Assembly: GCA_039707465.1 (NCBI GenBank)
Contig: CM077651.1
Location: 24,169,019 to 24,233,018, forward strand
Origin: Rhabdophis nuchalis
Lineage: Eukaryota; Chordata; Lepidosauria; Squamata; Natricidae
Direction: 5' to 3'
DNA: 64,000 nt
This document shows positions 1 to 10,419 of this stretch, one piece after another. The notes under the pieces are model-generated. The model made no database searches. It saw nothing but the letters and a program-made list of their open reading frames with translations, and was not told the DNA's origin. Each line of letters opens with the position of its first letter. The first letter of the stretch is position 1. Made by a program: the position numbers and the translations under genes.

Positions 1-37
1 GAAGTAAATCTGGCCCGCCGCTGCCAGTGACCCAACG

Positions 38-89
38 GGAAGGAAAGGAAAGGAAAGGAAAGGGAGGGAATGAAGGAAGGAAGGAAGGA

Positions 90-173
<84 letters not shown>

Positions 174-174
174 A
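38..174. repeat. GGAAA/GGAA/GAAA microsatellite
   Basis: Seen directly: GGAAA units pass into GGAA and then into more than 20 GAAA units. It is a pure purine tract on the plus strand, ending just before a MITE fragment. The motif is tetranucleotide, not GAA. Confidence 0.97.
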
Positions 175-177
175 TTT

Positions 178-484
178 ATCATCACAATTGAGTCCAAAAT
201 TTTGGTTGCTAAGCAAGAGTGTTGTTAAATGAGTTTCACCACATTTTAAAAGGTGGCCACTCCCACCCTGTCACATGACTGCCATGTCACGCCCACAAAA
301 TAGGCCACACCTACAGAGTAGGTTCTAAAAAATTTGAAACCCACCACTGGTATGTGTGCAGGGCATGTGCACATTCAGGTGGGTGGGGCACATTGTATTG
401 TGGGGTGTGGGCACACGCATGCGTGCTAATGTGCACGAGCACACAAATTTAGCACACCTTTACAAAAAGGTTCGCCATCACTGG
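178..484. repeat. Mosaic of MITE fragments
   Basis: Three pieces abut. 178-250 matches the 5' part of the element seen more completely at 33468-33840 (shared 'gttgctaagcaagag' and 'ttgttaa' words). 252-348 is a CG-containing segment with 'ggccac...gcccac...ggccacacc' that resembles the end of the element at 9030-9495. About 405-484 ends in 'aaaggttcgccatcactgg', the 3' terminus of the CAGTGATGG hAT-type MITE family common in this window. None is complete, so the borders are approximate. Confidence 0.6.
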
Positions 485-857
485 GCTAGATCTTAAACAG
501 GAATGAGTAACTCTTATACTTCTGAGAAACAATTTAATCCTATGGCATATTATGGTGTGGGTGTGTCGGTGTGCATCTTGATTCATTGTAACTTACTTGG
601 GGGGGGGAAATGATCATGGGATTTTCAAGTTTAATCAGTCATGAAAATGATACTTTTTGCCCGATTTCCCATCAAATTTTTTTGAGGGTCACATGTTTAC
701 AGTAGATGTACATGACCTAAGTAATCTGTGGATTTTCCTTTAGGTCCACTGTCATCACTAAGTTTCCTCTCTCTTGTTACTACCATTTAAACAGAAATAG
801 AAGAGGAGTTGGTAGTGATAGCCATAAGTCATGGCTTCTACTGAGGTTTTACATAAA

Positions 858-877
858 CACACACACACACACACACC
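858..877. repeat. Short CA microsatellite
   Basis: About ten uninterrupted CA units immediately before a LINE fragment. Confidence 0.9.
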
Positions 878-881
878 ATGG

Positions 882-1384
882 ATGTAAAGTGTCTTTATTA
901 AGGCTTGGTATTCCCCAACCATTCCCTGTTCCATGGTTTAGGACCTGGGTATCTACGAGATCGCCTTCTGCCACCGAGAACCTCCACCCGGCCAGTACGC
1001 TCCCATAGAGAGGGTCTCCTCATGGTGCCATCAGCTAAACAATGTCGACTGGCAACACCCAGGGGGAAAGCCTTCTCTGTGGGAGCACTGGTCCTCTGGA
1101 ACGAATTGCCCCCAGAATTAAGAACTATCCCTGACTTACGCACCTTCCGCCGTGCTCTCAAAACCTTTTGTTCCCACAAGCCGGGCTGGCATAAATTTTA
1201 AATATGCATTTTTATTAATTTTAATCAGGGTTTGTTTGGTTTTTTAATTTTAAGAGAGGCCAAATTGTTTAATATGCTTTAAAAACTGTTTTTTAACTTT
1301 TATATATCTGTTTTACTTTGGCTGTACACCGCCCTGAGTCCTTCGGGAGTAGGGTGGTATAAAAAACTAATAAACCTAAACCTA
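882..1384 (+). mobile_element. L2/CR1-like LINE, 3' end
   Basis: The frame at 905-1201 encodes the C-terminal end of a non-LTR retrotransposon ORF2 (a 'RSHREGLLMVPSA' stretch, then 'ALVLWNELPPELRTI' and 'FRRALKTF'). It is followed by a short A/T-rich 3' UTR with the family's 'caccgccctgagtcc' box and an A-rich 'aataaacctaaa' tail. It is strongly 5'-truncated, starting after the reverse-transcriptase core, and so is inactive. Four related copies in this window share the same protein block. Placement in the L2/CR1 group is by motif recall; the subfamily is not assigned. Confidence 0.8.
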
Positions 1385-1389
1385 AACCC

Positions 1390-1815
1390 TGTGCTGGCAC
1401 TAATTCAATCCCAATGAGTTTTACAGGCTACTCAAATGAAGCCAACACTAGTCCTCAAGGCAAAGGCAAGTCCAGTCCATTAGGCAAAAGCAAGTTCCAA
1501 AGTCAAAGCAAGGGCAACAGCTGAAGAGATATGATCCAAAGTTCAAGGCAAGAATACACAGCAAAGAAACTAATGCTTTCCCGGCATTGTCTCCATCTGC
1601 CTGCTGTGCTAAATAGCCAGCTTCTGGTGCAGCTCATCAAGAGGGGCTAGTCTGACTCCTCGCGAGTAGTCATTGACCTTCGCTGCTCCCGCCTTTGACC
1701 AATTCCCCTCCTGACGTACCCAGAAATGGTTCCTCCTCCTTCGAACTGACATCTGAAGAGGTATCTGGGGAAGCGTCCAGGGGGAGTCATCACAAAGCCC
1801 AACATCTGTGCTAAA
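1390..1815 (-). mobile_element. Candidate solo LTR
   Basis: Read on the minus strand, the segment has a GC-richer block, a TATA-like 'ctatttag', then a stretch rich in 'cttgcctt' and 'tttgcctt', an order reminiscent of U3-R-U5 in reptilian Gypsy-type LTRs. I could not define TG...CA ends or a target duplication, so this may be another repeat type or unique sequence. Confidence 0.3.
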
Positions 1816-2263
1816 CAATTCTTAAAGATGGTGACAAAGAAATATAGAAATTTATCTTCCCTTGGTGCTGTCTAGTGGCAGTCCAGATTTATGTCAGCTC
1901 TCCTGGGTAAACGAGGCAGGAATCATGACTAGATGAGCTAAATCTACTTTAACAGAACATGAAACGTTAACAGAATCTTGCAATCTGAAAGAACAAACTT
2001 CCCACTGCCATTTTTAACCATCTGTTCAATTAGGTCTCTCCTAAGTTTCTTCCTCTGATTGTTAAGTGAATGCAGGCTTTCTCCCTTTCTTGTCTGATCA
2101 GTCCCTGGGCAGCATTTCTTTGCCTCCTTCCTCCAAGTCATCCACACATTTCATTACAGATATCATGGGTTCGTTGAAGGTCTTGGCAAGAGGAAGCCTT
2201 AGAAGCAGCTTTCTCCACACCCTTAGTATGCAGATTTATGATATTGCAAACTCTAAGCCCGTG

Positions 2264-2345
2264 TTGGTGAACTTCCAGGGTTGGGGCATTCACAACTTCT
2301 GGAGGCAAGCTGTTCCACTGGTTAATTGTTCTAACTGTGAGGAGA
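2264..2345 (-). mobile_element. CR1 LINE fragment (left arm of palindrome)
   Basis: The minus strand carries the CR1 ORF2 C-terminal region (on the plus strand, 'ttccagggttggggcattc' and 'ctggttaattgttctaac'). It lies head-on against the plus-strand CR1 copy that follows, forming a perfect inverted repeat at 2272-2333 and 2360-2421. Confidence 0.85.
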
Positions 2346-2530
2346 AATTTCCTGACAATTAGAACAATTAACCAGTGGAACAGCTTGCCTCCAGAAGTTG
2401 TGAATGCCCCAACCCTGGAAGTCTTTAAGAAGATGTTGGATAGCCATTTGTCTGAAATGGTATAGGGTTTCCTTCCTAGGCAGGGGGTTGGACTAGAAGA
2501 CCTCCAAGGTCCCTTCCAACTCTGCTATTG
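2346..2530 (+). mobile_element. CR1 LINE 3' end
   Basis: Encodes the typical CR1 C-terminal peptide (NQWNSLPPEVVNAP-like, then 'LEVFKKMLDSHLSEMV') followed by the 3' UTR 'ggttggactagaagacctcc' and a degraded 'ctgctattg' tail. It is severely 5'-truncated, beginning in the hairpin loop of the palindrome with the preceding fragment. Confidence 0.88.
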
Positions 2531-2547
2531 CAGTAGTATTGCATTAC

Positions 2548-3195
2548 TACTGTAATGCTCTCTACATGGGGCTTCCCTTGAGGTGCACCCGGAGGCTTCA
2601 GTTAGTGCAGAATGCGGCCGCGCGGGGGATTTGGGGAGTCTCTAGACACTCCCATATAACACCTCTCCTACGCGAGCTGCACTGGCTGCCTGTGGCTTTC
2701 CGGGTGCGTTTCAAGGTCTTAGTGACCATCTTTAAAGCGCTCCATGGCATAGGACCTTGCTACTTGCAGGACCACCTCCTGCCACATACTTCCACCTGGC
2801 CTGTCCGCTCCCACAGGGTGGGCCTCCTTAGGGTGCCATCTGCTGGACAATGCCAGCTGGCGACTCCCAGGGGAAGAGCCTTCTCTGTGGCAGGCCCAGC
2901 CCTCTGGAATGACCTGCCCCCGACCTCCACACAATCACGGACCTTCGCCTCTTCCGTCGAGCACTTAAAACACACTTCTTCCATGCGGCCGGCCTGACAT
3001 AGCTATGTATATTATTGAATTTTTTAGCTGGGTTTTTAAATTAAGTTTTAGCACGGGCCAAATTTATTTAATTTAATTTTAAACTTATTTGGTGTTTGTA
3101 TATTTATATTTTTATTTTCTTATTCCTGTGCACCGCCCTGAGTCCCATTTGGGAGAGAGGGCGGTATAAAAGTACGAACAAATAAATAAATAAAT
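2548..3195 (+). mobile_element. L2/CR1-like LINE, 3' end
   Basis: The frame at 2539-2997 translates to the end of the reverse transcriptase plus C-terminal domain (NALYMGLPLRCTRRLQLVQN, then HITPLLRELHWLPVAF and ALWNDLPP), followed by a 3' UTR with 'caccgccctgagtccc' and an 'aaataaataaata' tail. The copy starts at 'tactgtaatgctctctacatggggc', so it is 5'-truncated. The C terminus shifts frame after 'PPTS', where relatives continue with RTI-type residues. It lies directly downstream of the CR1 fragment. Confidence 0.85.
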
Positions 3196-3199
3196 ATTG

Positions 3200-3512
3200 C
3201 ATTGCAACCTATGGAACACATGCCAGAAGCGGCATGCAGGCCACCCCGCACAGGATGTGCAGCCTCACTAGCTCCTCTTCCTGTGCCTGTGCCTGTATGC
3301 GCGCTGGCCAGCTGGCCTTTGCACAAGCAGGAGCCCCGTAAACTGGAAGAGCAGCCTTCTGATGCACATTCTACGACTCAAACTTCCTGGTTTCCAGCGC
3401 ACACATGCATGACAGCCAGCTGTTTGTCGGGCGTGCACATGTGCTGGGAACCAGAGGTTTGGGTGCCGGCATGTGCATGTGTGCTTCTGGGTTTTGGTGT
3501 TCCCATATATGG
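3200..3512 (+). mobile_element. hAT-type MITE, decayed copy
   Basis: Shares with 7184-7577 the order 'ctatggaacacatgccag', 'agaagcggcatgcaggcc', 'gctggccagctggcctt' and alternating purine/pyrimidine GTGCAC/TGCATG stretches. The head corresponds to the CAGTGATGGCGAACC terminus but is eroded, and the 3' end is not identifiable. Confidence 0.55.
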
Positions 3513-3530
3513 TGATATAAACAGGTAGCC

Positions 3531-4015
3531 TTCATTGCTCTAAGCCATTGGTGTCATTAATCTTCACCAGACAAATTCCTGATATATGATATATTCTTCA
3601 TCTTGAACTGTGGTGATGAGCAAGCTTAAGAAATCACTCCTTCCTTCAAGTACGTGAGACTGCTGTTGCTGGTAAATTCAGAGGATTAATTTGGATCTCC
3701 CTTGAATGTAAAATTATCTACCTTAATATTTTAAAAACAGTATTTGAAGGCAAACTCATTTATCCTACTTTCCAAATCTAATTCACTGAATGAAAAATAA
3801 AAAGATTACTAGGAAAATTGTTTCCCCAAACTATGTCAATTAGACAAAATGGCAAATCTACCAAGATGGATTATTTGGAGAAAGTCGTGTGAGATAAACA
3901 ATGAAAATCTCCGAGAGAGCAAAACTGATGATGGTTTAAGAATTGCAGCTTATCCAGAATCCAGTCACAATGAGAGGAATGAACACTTTGAGGAGACGCC
4001 ATATGACTGTATTGG
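3531..4015. other. No gene or recognised repeat
   Basis: AT-rich sequence with scattered stops in all frames; nothing supported. Confidence 0.6.
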
Positions 4016-4156
4016 AACAGCAACAGCCATGAGGTGACCACACTCGCCGCCTCCTGCACCTCAAAAATAATAAGACCTCCCTGAAAATAAGACCAAGTGC
4101 TTATTTCGGGGGTCAAAAGAAAATAAGACCCTGTCTTATTTTGGGGGAAACACGAT
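4016..4156. mobile_element. GAAAATAAGACC-type MITE fragment
   Basis: Contains 'ccatgaggtg(a)ccacac', 'ctcctgcacctcaaaaataa' and terminal 'gtcttattttgggggaaaca', matching the right half of the fuller element at 44610-44857. The left end is absent. Confidence 0.65.
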
Positions 4157-4528
4157 ATACGGCCAAATGACCTACAACTCCTTCATTTCAGCACTGTGCA
4201 TTCCATATTATTTGAACAACAACTTTGGCTTTTTCCATGCCAAATTCAATCATTAAATTGAGGCAAGCTCCCACTTTACTGCAGTTTAGGAGGGTTAAAA
4301 TGGTGTATTTTCTCCGTATAGCTGAAGTAATTCAGGGGAAAAAAGTCAGGTACACGGTGCTTTGTGGAGATAGCAGGTTAAATGTATCAATTTCTGAAGG
4401 ATGGCTTGTGCTTGTGGATCTCTGCTATAAAATATGACATTATTAGTTTCTTGATTGCTTTTGCTGCAAGAAACAAACAAGGTGTCTTTAAATATCTGTG
4501 GAGATTCTCAGTCATCTAGTCTCTGTAC

Positions 4529-4886
4529 CAGTGATGGCGAACCTTTTCGGCACCGAATCCTGAAAAGGGAGCAGTTCACATACGCAAGTGGCACCAAGTG
4601 CCTAAAAGGGAGCACTTCTGGGCTGCAACCAGGAAGAAGAACTGCCCAGCCAGGGGGCATACGCGTGCCAGAAAAACAACTTACGGTTATCGACGTGTGC
4701 ATGTGCACTGCCCAGCAAGTCTTCCGGTTACTGCCATGTATGCGCATGTGCCAATCAGCTGGCGGGTGCATATGCTCATGTTGGAAAATGAAAGACAAGC
4801 TCTTCCTGTTTCTGGCACTGCTGCATGCACAAAGGCCAGCTAATGGTCACCCTTTGGGCACGCATGCCGTAGTTTAACCATCATGG
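4529..4886 (+). mobile_element. hAT-type MITE with 8-bp target duplication
   Basis: Starts CAGTGATGGCGAACC and ends in the imperfect inverse 'gtttaaccatcatgg'. It is flanked by ctctgtac (4521-4528) and ctctatac (4887-4894), a 7/8 match expected of an 8-bp hAT target-site duplication. There is no transposase frame; the ORFs across it are incidental. Confidence 0.8.
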
Positions 4887-4929
4887 CTCTATACACTGAT
4901 AGAGAGCAATCTCTCCCTATCCAATGGTC

Positions 4930-5075
4930 CTCTCTATCCAAAATGTGGACTTTGCAGTCCTCAAAAGAGTGAGCGTTGCCTTTTAAATGCAGATGGACTG
5001 CTGAATCTTGTCCTGACCTTTGGAGACAAAGGACACTCTTTTGAAGACAACAAACTCCACATTTTGGATAGAGAG
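4930..5075. repeat. 42-bp inverted repeat
   Basis: Left arm 4930-4971 and right arm 5034-5075 are reverse complements at 38 of 42 positions (the first 20 bases, ctctctatccaaaatgtgga, are perfect), with a 62-bp spacer. It may be the tips of a small transposon or a self-inverted duplication; no flanking duplication was evident. Confidence 0.8.
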
Positions 5076-5289
5076 AACTATTGGTTTGAAAGAGGGATAA
5101 AAGAATCCATCTGTGTTAGGATTGAACACCCCTCCCTCAGCAGGGGGAGAGATTAAGACATCACCTGTCTCCAGAATACAACACAGCTCTTTCAGCAGAT
5201 CCAAGAAGATTCCACAACCAACTACACCTTGATTCAGGTGACCTTGAGGTCACAGATAAACTCCCACGTGGCCGGAACTCAGAGACAGT

Positions 5290-5870
5290 GGGGGTGAGGA
5301 GTGATTTTATTATGATTTTATTATTATTATATTAATTTATTTGATTTTAAAAAATTCATTTTATTGTTTTAAATGTGGTTTTTATGTTCTGTAAGCTTGG
5401 GACACGATGGCTGAATGGCTAAGATGCAATTCGATAGACAGCATGCAATTCAGTATACAGAGATGCAATGGCTCAGTGGCTAAGACTCTGAGCTTGTCGA
5501 TCAGAAAGGTTGGCAGTTCAGCAGTTCCCTAGCACCGCATAATGGGATGAGCTCCTGTTACTTGTCCCAGCTTCTGCCAACCTAGAAGTTCGAAACCACA
5601 TAAAAAATGCAAGTAGGAAAATAGGGACCACTTTGGTGGGAAGGTAACAGCGTTCCATGTCTCTTTAGCGTCGAGTCATGCCGGCCACATGACTATGGAG
5701 ACGTCTTCAGACAGCGTTGGCTCTTCAGCTTATAAACAGAGATGAGCACCGCTCCTAGAGCCAGAAATGACTAGTACACATGTGTGGGGGAACCTTTACC
5801 TTAAGCCGCCTTGAGTTGCCATGGGCGAATAGGCGTCAATATAAATTTAATAATAAATAAGTAAATAATG
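5290..5870 (+). mobile_element. LINE 3' end interrupted by a SINE
   Basis: An A/T-rich 3' UTR running to 'tttatgttctgtaagc' at 5396 resumes at 5803 with 'aagccgccttgagttgcc', 'gggcgaataggcgtcaat' and an 'aataataaataag' tail, the ending of an L2/CR1-like LINE. The break is explained by the SINE at 5397-5801. Confidence 0.65.
5397..5801 (+). mobile_element. Sauria-type SINE, degenerate
   Basis: tRNA-like head (B-box-like 'ggttggcagttca', with 'gctcagtggctaagactctgagc'), central 'acttgtcccagcttctgcc', 'atagggaccactttggtggg', and the tail 'ggggaacctttacc'. The head is partly duplicated, with two 'ggct...gtggctaagat' units about 65 bp apart. The 5-bp word taagc occurs at both borders (5392-5396 and 5802-5806) as a plausible target duplication. 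A cleaner copy is at 43136-43476. Confidence 0.85.
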
Positions 5871-7183
5871 AGAAGTGAAATGTTTTCTTCTTCTTCCTCT
5901 TCAAGGAAAAATCAGTCCTGCTTTCTTTTGAAAAAGCAACTTTGAGATAAGGTGTCTTTCATTGCAAATAAAGTCAGGCAGACTATACTGGGGTTTTTTG
6001 TGTGCTGTACAATATAGTGGAGAAAGAAGCAATGCAATGTTATAAAAAGCCTATGAAGGCACCCTGATAACAGCTTTGCATTCCTCTCTGGCTGTGAATA
6101 TAAAAGCTCTAGAAACCCATAAGACCCACAAGTATTGAAGAAATGATTCATTAAAGCTTTACCATACTGCATATATTAATTTTAAACTTTATTCTATGTG
6201 TTATTTCCTGTTTTGTATTTGTTCCCTTTCACCAAGCAGATAACAAAAAATGCTTCGATATTTGACTCTCTCTCTCTCTTACATTCTTCAACGTTGTTCT
6301 ACATGATTATCTCCATAATTATCATATCTTTAATAAATTTTGCTTTACTAGCTCTGTTTCTCTGGGGCATTTACTAGAATATACTGCAAAAATAAATCAA
6401 ATTATAGCACTAAGTGCTTAAAAATTGATATGACCCGGAATTGGTATGCAAAAAAGAAATAATTATTTTTCAAAAGATTTCACTGTCCAAGCTGGAGAAA
6501 AAAATATTGGGATTGGTGAATATAAAATAACAGCAGTAACTGCAACTCGGGAAGATAAAATGCTTTGACTTCATAAGCTAATGCTATGTTCTCAAATTGC
6601 TTGGCTTCTTTTTTCCCTCCTTCAGGGGTTTTGAAAAGTTGAAGATTCTTTACTTGGTATCTTTCAAATCCCCCAAGATTCAAGAAGTGAGTTTTTGCAC
6701 ACAATAATATTTTTAAGGATGATTATAGAAAAAATTAGCTCATTTCTGACTTATATACTGTTTTGGAACTAACTTGATTATAAAAAATAAATGAGTTGAG
6801 GCTAATTTATGTGACAAATTGCTCACCCAACATATCCTTTTTTAAAAAGTTCTGAAGCAAGGATATGCAGTTTCCTTTGCTATTTTTAGCAGATAGGAGG
6901 TGGGGTTTTTTGGGTGGCAAGTCCCCCCCCCCCAATAACATCTGCTATTAGAACTCTTAGTTTGAAGGTAATTGCCATGGGAGACTAAGGTAGGTAAAAT
7001 ATTCTGGAATAACCGATTCCTTAGAAATTGAAAAAAGAGATTACTGGGAAGACTGGGGAATGCTACTATAACATATTTCCCATACTTATATACTGGTACT
7101 TGATTGAGTGGTTTAAAAGAAGTCTAAATGAAAAAGGGTACAGAATCTTAAATGATAAGAATTATATTATCAAAGTATATTCC
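5871..7183. other. AT-rich stretch without recognised features
   Basis: No gene and no repeat family I can name. It includes a short CT run near 6268 and a C9-10 run near 6926. The frames of 70-90 codons here have no recognisable motif and are treated as chance. Confidence 0.55.
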
Positions 7184-7577
7184 TGTGGTGGTGAACCCAT
7201 GGCACACATGTCAGAAACGGCACAAAGAGCCATCCTGCACGGGACACGTGGCCTTGCTGGCTCCTCTTACATGCTCCTGTGCACACATGTGTGCTGGCCA
7301 GCTGGCCTTCGCTTGTGCGGGAGTGCTGAAATCTGGAAAAGCAGCATTCTGACGTGCATGCATGCATCAGCACCCAACTGCTGGGTTTCCGTTGTGCGCA
7401 TGTGCGACAACCAGCTGTTTGTTGGGGATGCGCCAGAAACTGGAAATTTGGGTGCCGGTGTGCACATGTACAATGGAATGCTGCTCTTCCAGGTTTCGGT
7501 GCGCCCGCAAAAGTCCACGCATTCCTCGCGGGATGGTTTTGCGTGCCATTTCCGGCACCCAAGTCGGAACGTGGGTA
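7184..7577 (+). mobile_element. hAT-type MITE relative, long form
   Basis: Begins 'cctgtggtggtgaacccatggcacacatg', a decayed CAGTGATGGCGAACC head, and shares internal blocks with 3200-3512. It is rich in TGTGCGCATG-type alternating sequence. Long overlapping ORFs on both strands arise because the element is GC-rich and stop-poor, not because it encodes protein. The 3' terminus is unclear. Confidence 0.6.
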
Positions 7578-8559
7578 TAAAAAAGGTTAGGCTGGTGTAT
7601 TCTGTCTTTCTATTAGTGTAGGGATGGGATTTTATCAAACATCCAGGGGTTTCTTTTATCATTAGTTAATACTGCCTTGTTCGATTTAATGTAATATAAA
7701 TGTGAAAGTTTAATATAAAATAACAAAACATAAATGTCTAGGGTTTCTTCCTTCTTCTTTCTGCTTGAGAAAGAAACTTTGTACCTTTTAAGACCCATTT
7801 TTTCCATTGCATAATCTGTCATCTGAAAATCATCCTTAAAAAATAAACAATTCTTGTGTTTTAGCAAAAAAAAAAATCTTTTTTCCCCTAATTGTCTGTG
7901 CATCTGCCTTTATATAACACTGACACCTATGCAATTCGATATAAATCTCATTCCATTATCTTACTTGATGCTCATAAAATCATGTATCATTTTAGGGATG
8001 GTAACAGGTTCTTTATCCAGATTTCGGGACCACTGCATGCAGCAAATGTGATATGGCCCTCCATAGCCGCCTGTTGGTTTTCTGGGCAAATAACTAATGT
8101 AACAGTGTCTACTGCTGGCAAATCAGGCAACTGCACTATACATTATAGAAAAAGGGCTGTTAAAACTGTTGTGACAAATGATAATGAAACAAGATTCTTT
8201 TAAAATCAACAGTGGTGGATTTGTATGATGAAGCAACAAATAATTATTCAAAGAGCATTGCTAATAATACAAGTGGACATTTGAATTAATTATCTACGGC
8301 AATGCAATAACTCCAGCTTTGCCCTGTCCAATTTAAATTTTCTAGAGGATGCTTTAGAAGACAAATAAATTAGTATTAGCTAGGATTAATGGTTTCCTTT
8401 ATAGCCAAGTCTCCCACAGATAATGAGGCCTGATCTTATCTATCATGTTTAAAGTACAGATTTTGATATTTTTTGCACAGTAGACTCCCATTTGAATTTT
8501 CTGTTGTATTAAAGAATCAAAGAACAAACTGTTTTATGAAATGTTGGCTTTAATCCTAT
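7578..8559. other. No gene or recognised repeat
   Basis: AT-rich unique-looking sequence; nothing supported. Confidence 0.55.
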
Positions 8560-8820
8560 CTATTCATGGATCACACTGAGCTTCTTATGGCTTACTTTGA
8601 GCAAATGCAGTGTTTTGTTGACAGAATTGTAGCGTTGAAAAATGTCTTGACAGATCACAGAAAACAATTTCGATTGAGGGTCTACCACATTTTTAAATCC
8701 ATAGATTCCAGAATTGACTAAAGTCTTGTCATGGTGTCTTCCATTAATTAGCAGTGAGAGAATTTCCAAGTGTGCATATTTGTGCTTGTGTGCTAAAGTT
8801 ACAAAAGGTATAGCTATAAA
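8560..8820 (-). other. Unassigned minus-strand ORF, 86 codons stop to stop
   Basis: On the minus strand the frame stays open from 8820 to the stop at 8560. The first ATG-like start is only a TTG, so this is not a self-standing ORF. The amino-acid text is protein-like, with an 'AHKHKYAHLEILSLLING' stretch loosely recalling an ankyrin-type helix pair and then a hydrophilic C terminus ending 'VSHKKLSVIHE'. The open frame begins right after 'aatttatag', which could serve as a 3' splice site. I do not recognise the family. It could be a pseudo-exon, a decayed terminal exon, or chance in AT-rich DNA. Confidence 0.25.
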
Positions 8821-9029
8821 TTATCATTCGAGTTGCTATTTTGGAGCTCTATCCTAGATTAAGAAATGTATGAAAGAGAAATTGAAAATATGTAAAAATG
8901 TTTTTTTGCATTGGGATATACTTGAATTGAGTATGTATCTGCATTTAGTTTGGAGGTAAAATAGAGGATGGTTAGCAACACTATCCCTTAATTTTGGGGT
9001 TTTAGGAAGTTGCTTTCTCCTCACTGCTC

Positions 9030-9495
9030 TTCAAGGGTGGGCTGCTACGGTTTTGCCCGTGTTTGGGAGAAATTGTAGCTAATGTTATGACCGGTTCAGA
9101 GAACCTCCAAGTCACAACCCTGGCTGGCCTCTCCCATCCTACTCTACCCTCCCAGAAGTCTTCACATATCCCATTTTGGATGCTAGGTAAGTGCAGGGCC
9201 CGTGCAGAGGCTCGGGGAGGGGGAAAATGGGATTCCTGGAAATTCCAGAGGGCTGGAAATGGGCAGTTTCTGGCCTCCGGAGGGCCTCTGGAGCCCGGGG
9301 GAGGCAGTTTTCGACCTCCCAGAGGCTCAAGGAAAGCCTCTGGGGCCTGGGGAAGGTGAAAACACCCCTCCCCCCACCAGGCTGTAGGAAGCCAGCTAGG
9401 CCACACCCATCATGGCAAAGCCCACCCAGCAACCGGACAGAGAACCTGTTTCTGAAATTTTTGAAGCCCACCCCTTCTGCTGTTCCTGTCCTCAA
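9030..9495. mobile_element. GC-rich non-autonomous element
   Basis: A GC-rich island within AT-rich DNA with purine blocks such as 'ggggagggggaaaatggg' and repeated 'cctctggagc/cctctggggcc' words, closing with 'gccacacccatcatggc', 'gcccacccagcaaccgg' and 'tttttgaagcccaccc'. Related words end the fragment at 252-348. It is interpreted as a non-autonomous DNA element, not an exon cluster; no splice or coding logic supports the long frames on both strands. Confidence 0.5.
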
Positions 9496-9860
9496 CAAAA
9501 GCTCTGGTGGTGGTAATGAGTAATGAAACCACCCTCTTTATTATTTGTTCCATTTCCCCCCTCCAAAACACAATATATGTTTATGCTATAAAAGCATTAA
9601 ACCACGGTGGGAGTGACAATGAAATGGCACTTTCTGTGGCCTTGTCCACAATCAATCAAAATCTGTTGTTCTATATTTCCTGTTCTCAAATATTAGAAGA
9701 AGAAAAAAAACCAAGCATGGAGTCTCTGCAGAACCCATGATTCAGACAAACAATGTTAGGCATTGTTCTGCACAGTCGGTTTGTAAAAATGAGCTTGTGC
9801 CCCTTTTCAGTTTGTAGCCAGTGTTAAAGTTTTGACTGACAGTTTGTGAATGCCCTAGCC

Positions 9861-9915
9861 CAGTGTTTTTCCAAACTTCCCCACACTTTAAAGTTGCCAA
9901 GTTTAAAAAACACTG
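9861..9915. mobile_element. Very short MITE (CAGTGTTTTT...)
   Basis: Starts cagtgtttttccaaactt and ends in the near inverse aagtttaaaaaacactg, leaving only a short interior. No convincing 8-bp duplication remains. Confidence 0.55.
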
Positions 9916-10129
9916 TTCTACCCAAAGATATAAACAGGAATTATTATCTGTAGGAGGAAGGACATCCTAGTTGATTTTGAAGTAAAAACAATATTGGTTT
10001 AACTTTCAAAACCTAAAAAATAGCATATCAGAAAATAGCCAGGAGAAAGGGATGATTGAGGAAGACAGAAAGAGAGATTTCAGCCAAACTCTTAAATATA
10101 GGATTACTCTAAAAGCTACTTCTGCCAAC

Positions 10130-10287
10130 TGACAGCAGTTTGATTCTCACTGGCTCAAGGTTGACTCATCCTTCCATCCTTCTGAGGTCAATAAAATGAG
10201 GACCCAGATTGTTGGGGGAATGAGCGGACTCAGTAAACCACTTAGAGGGGTCTGTAAAGCAATATGAAGCGGTATGTAAGTCTAAGT
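10130..10287 (+). mobile_element. tRNA-derived SINE, 3' part
   Basis: Contains 'ttgactcatccttccatcc', 'ttctgaggtcaataaaatga', 'gacccagattgttgggggaa' and 'gtaaaccacttagag...aagcggtatgtaagtctaagt'. Minus-strand copies of the same SINE are at 39442-39690 and 54238-54520. The A-box side is missing. Its tail continues straight into the GATA array. Confidence 0.75.

Positions 10288-10353
<66 letters not shown>
10288..10353. repeat. GATA microsatellite
   Basis: About 16 uninterrupted AGAT units, grown from the SINE tail. Simple repeats seeded by SINE tails are common in snakes. Confidence 0.97.
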
Positions 10354-10419
10354 AATGGGAAGCAATTGAATACCTGTTCCCAATTTTAATTTTAGCCGAA
10401 ATAATAGGAAATATTGATA

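Noticed and set aside
38..174. Counterpart of the GAA repeat in intron 1 of human FGF14 (ataxia SCA27B)
   Set aside because: The tract here is GGAAA/GAAA, not GAA, and sits about 23 kb upstream of exon 1A. The human repeat is in the long 1B intron far from exon 1A as I recall. No shared flank could be shown.
9002..9523. Proline/glycine-rich overlapping ORFs on both strands
   Set aside because: They are produced by a GC-rich non-autonomous element; no splice logic, no conserved motif.
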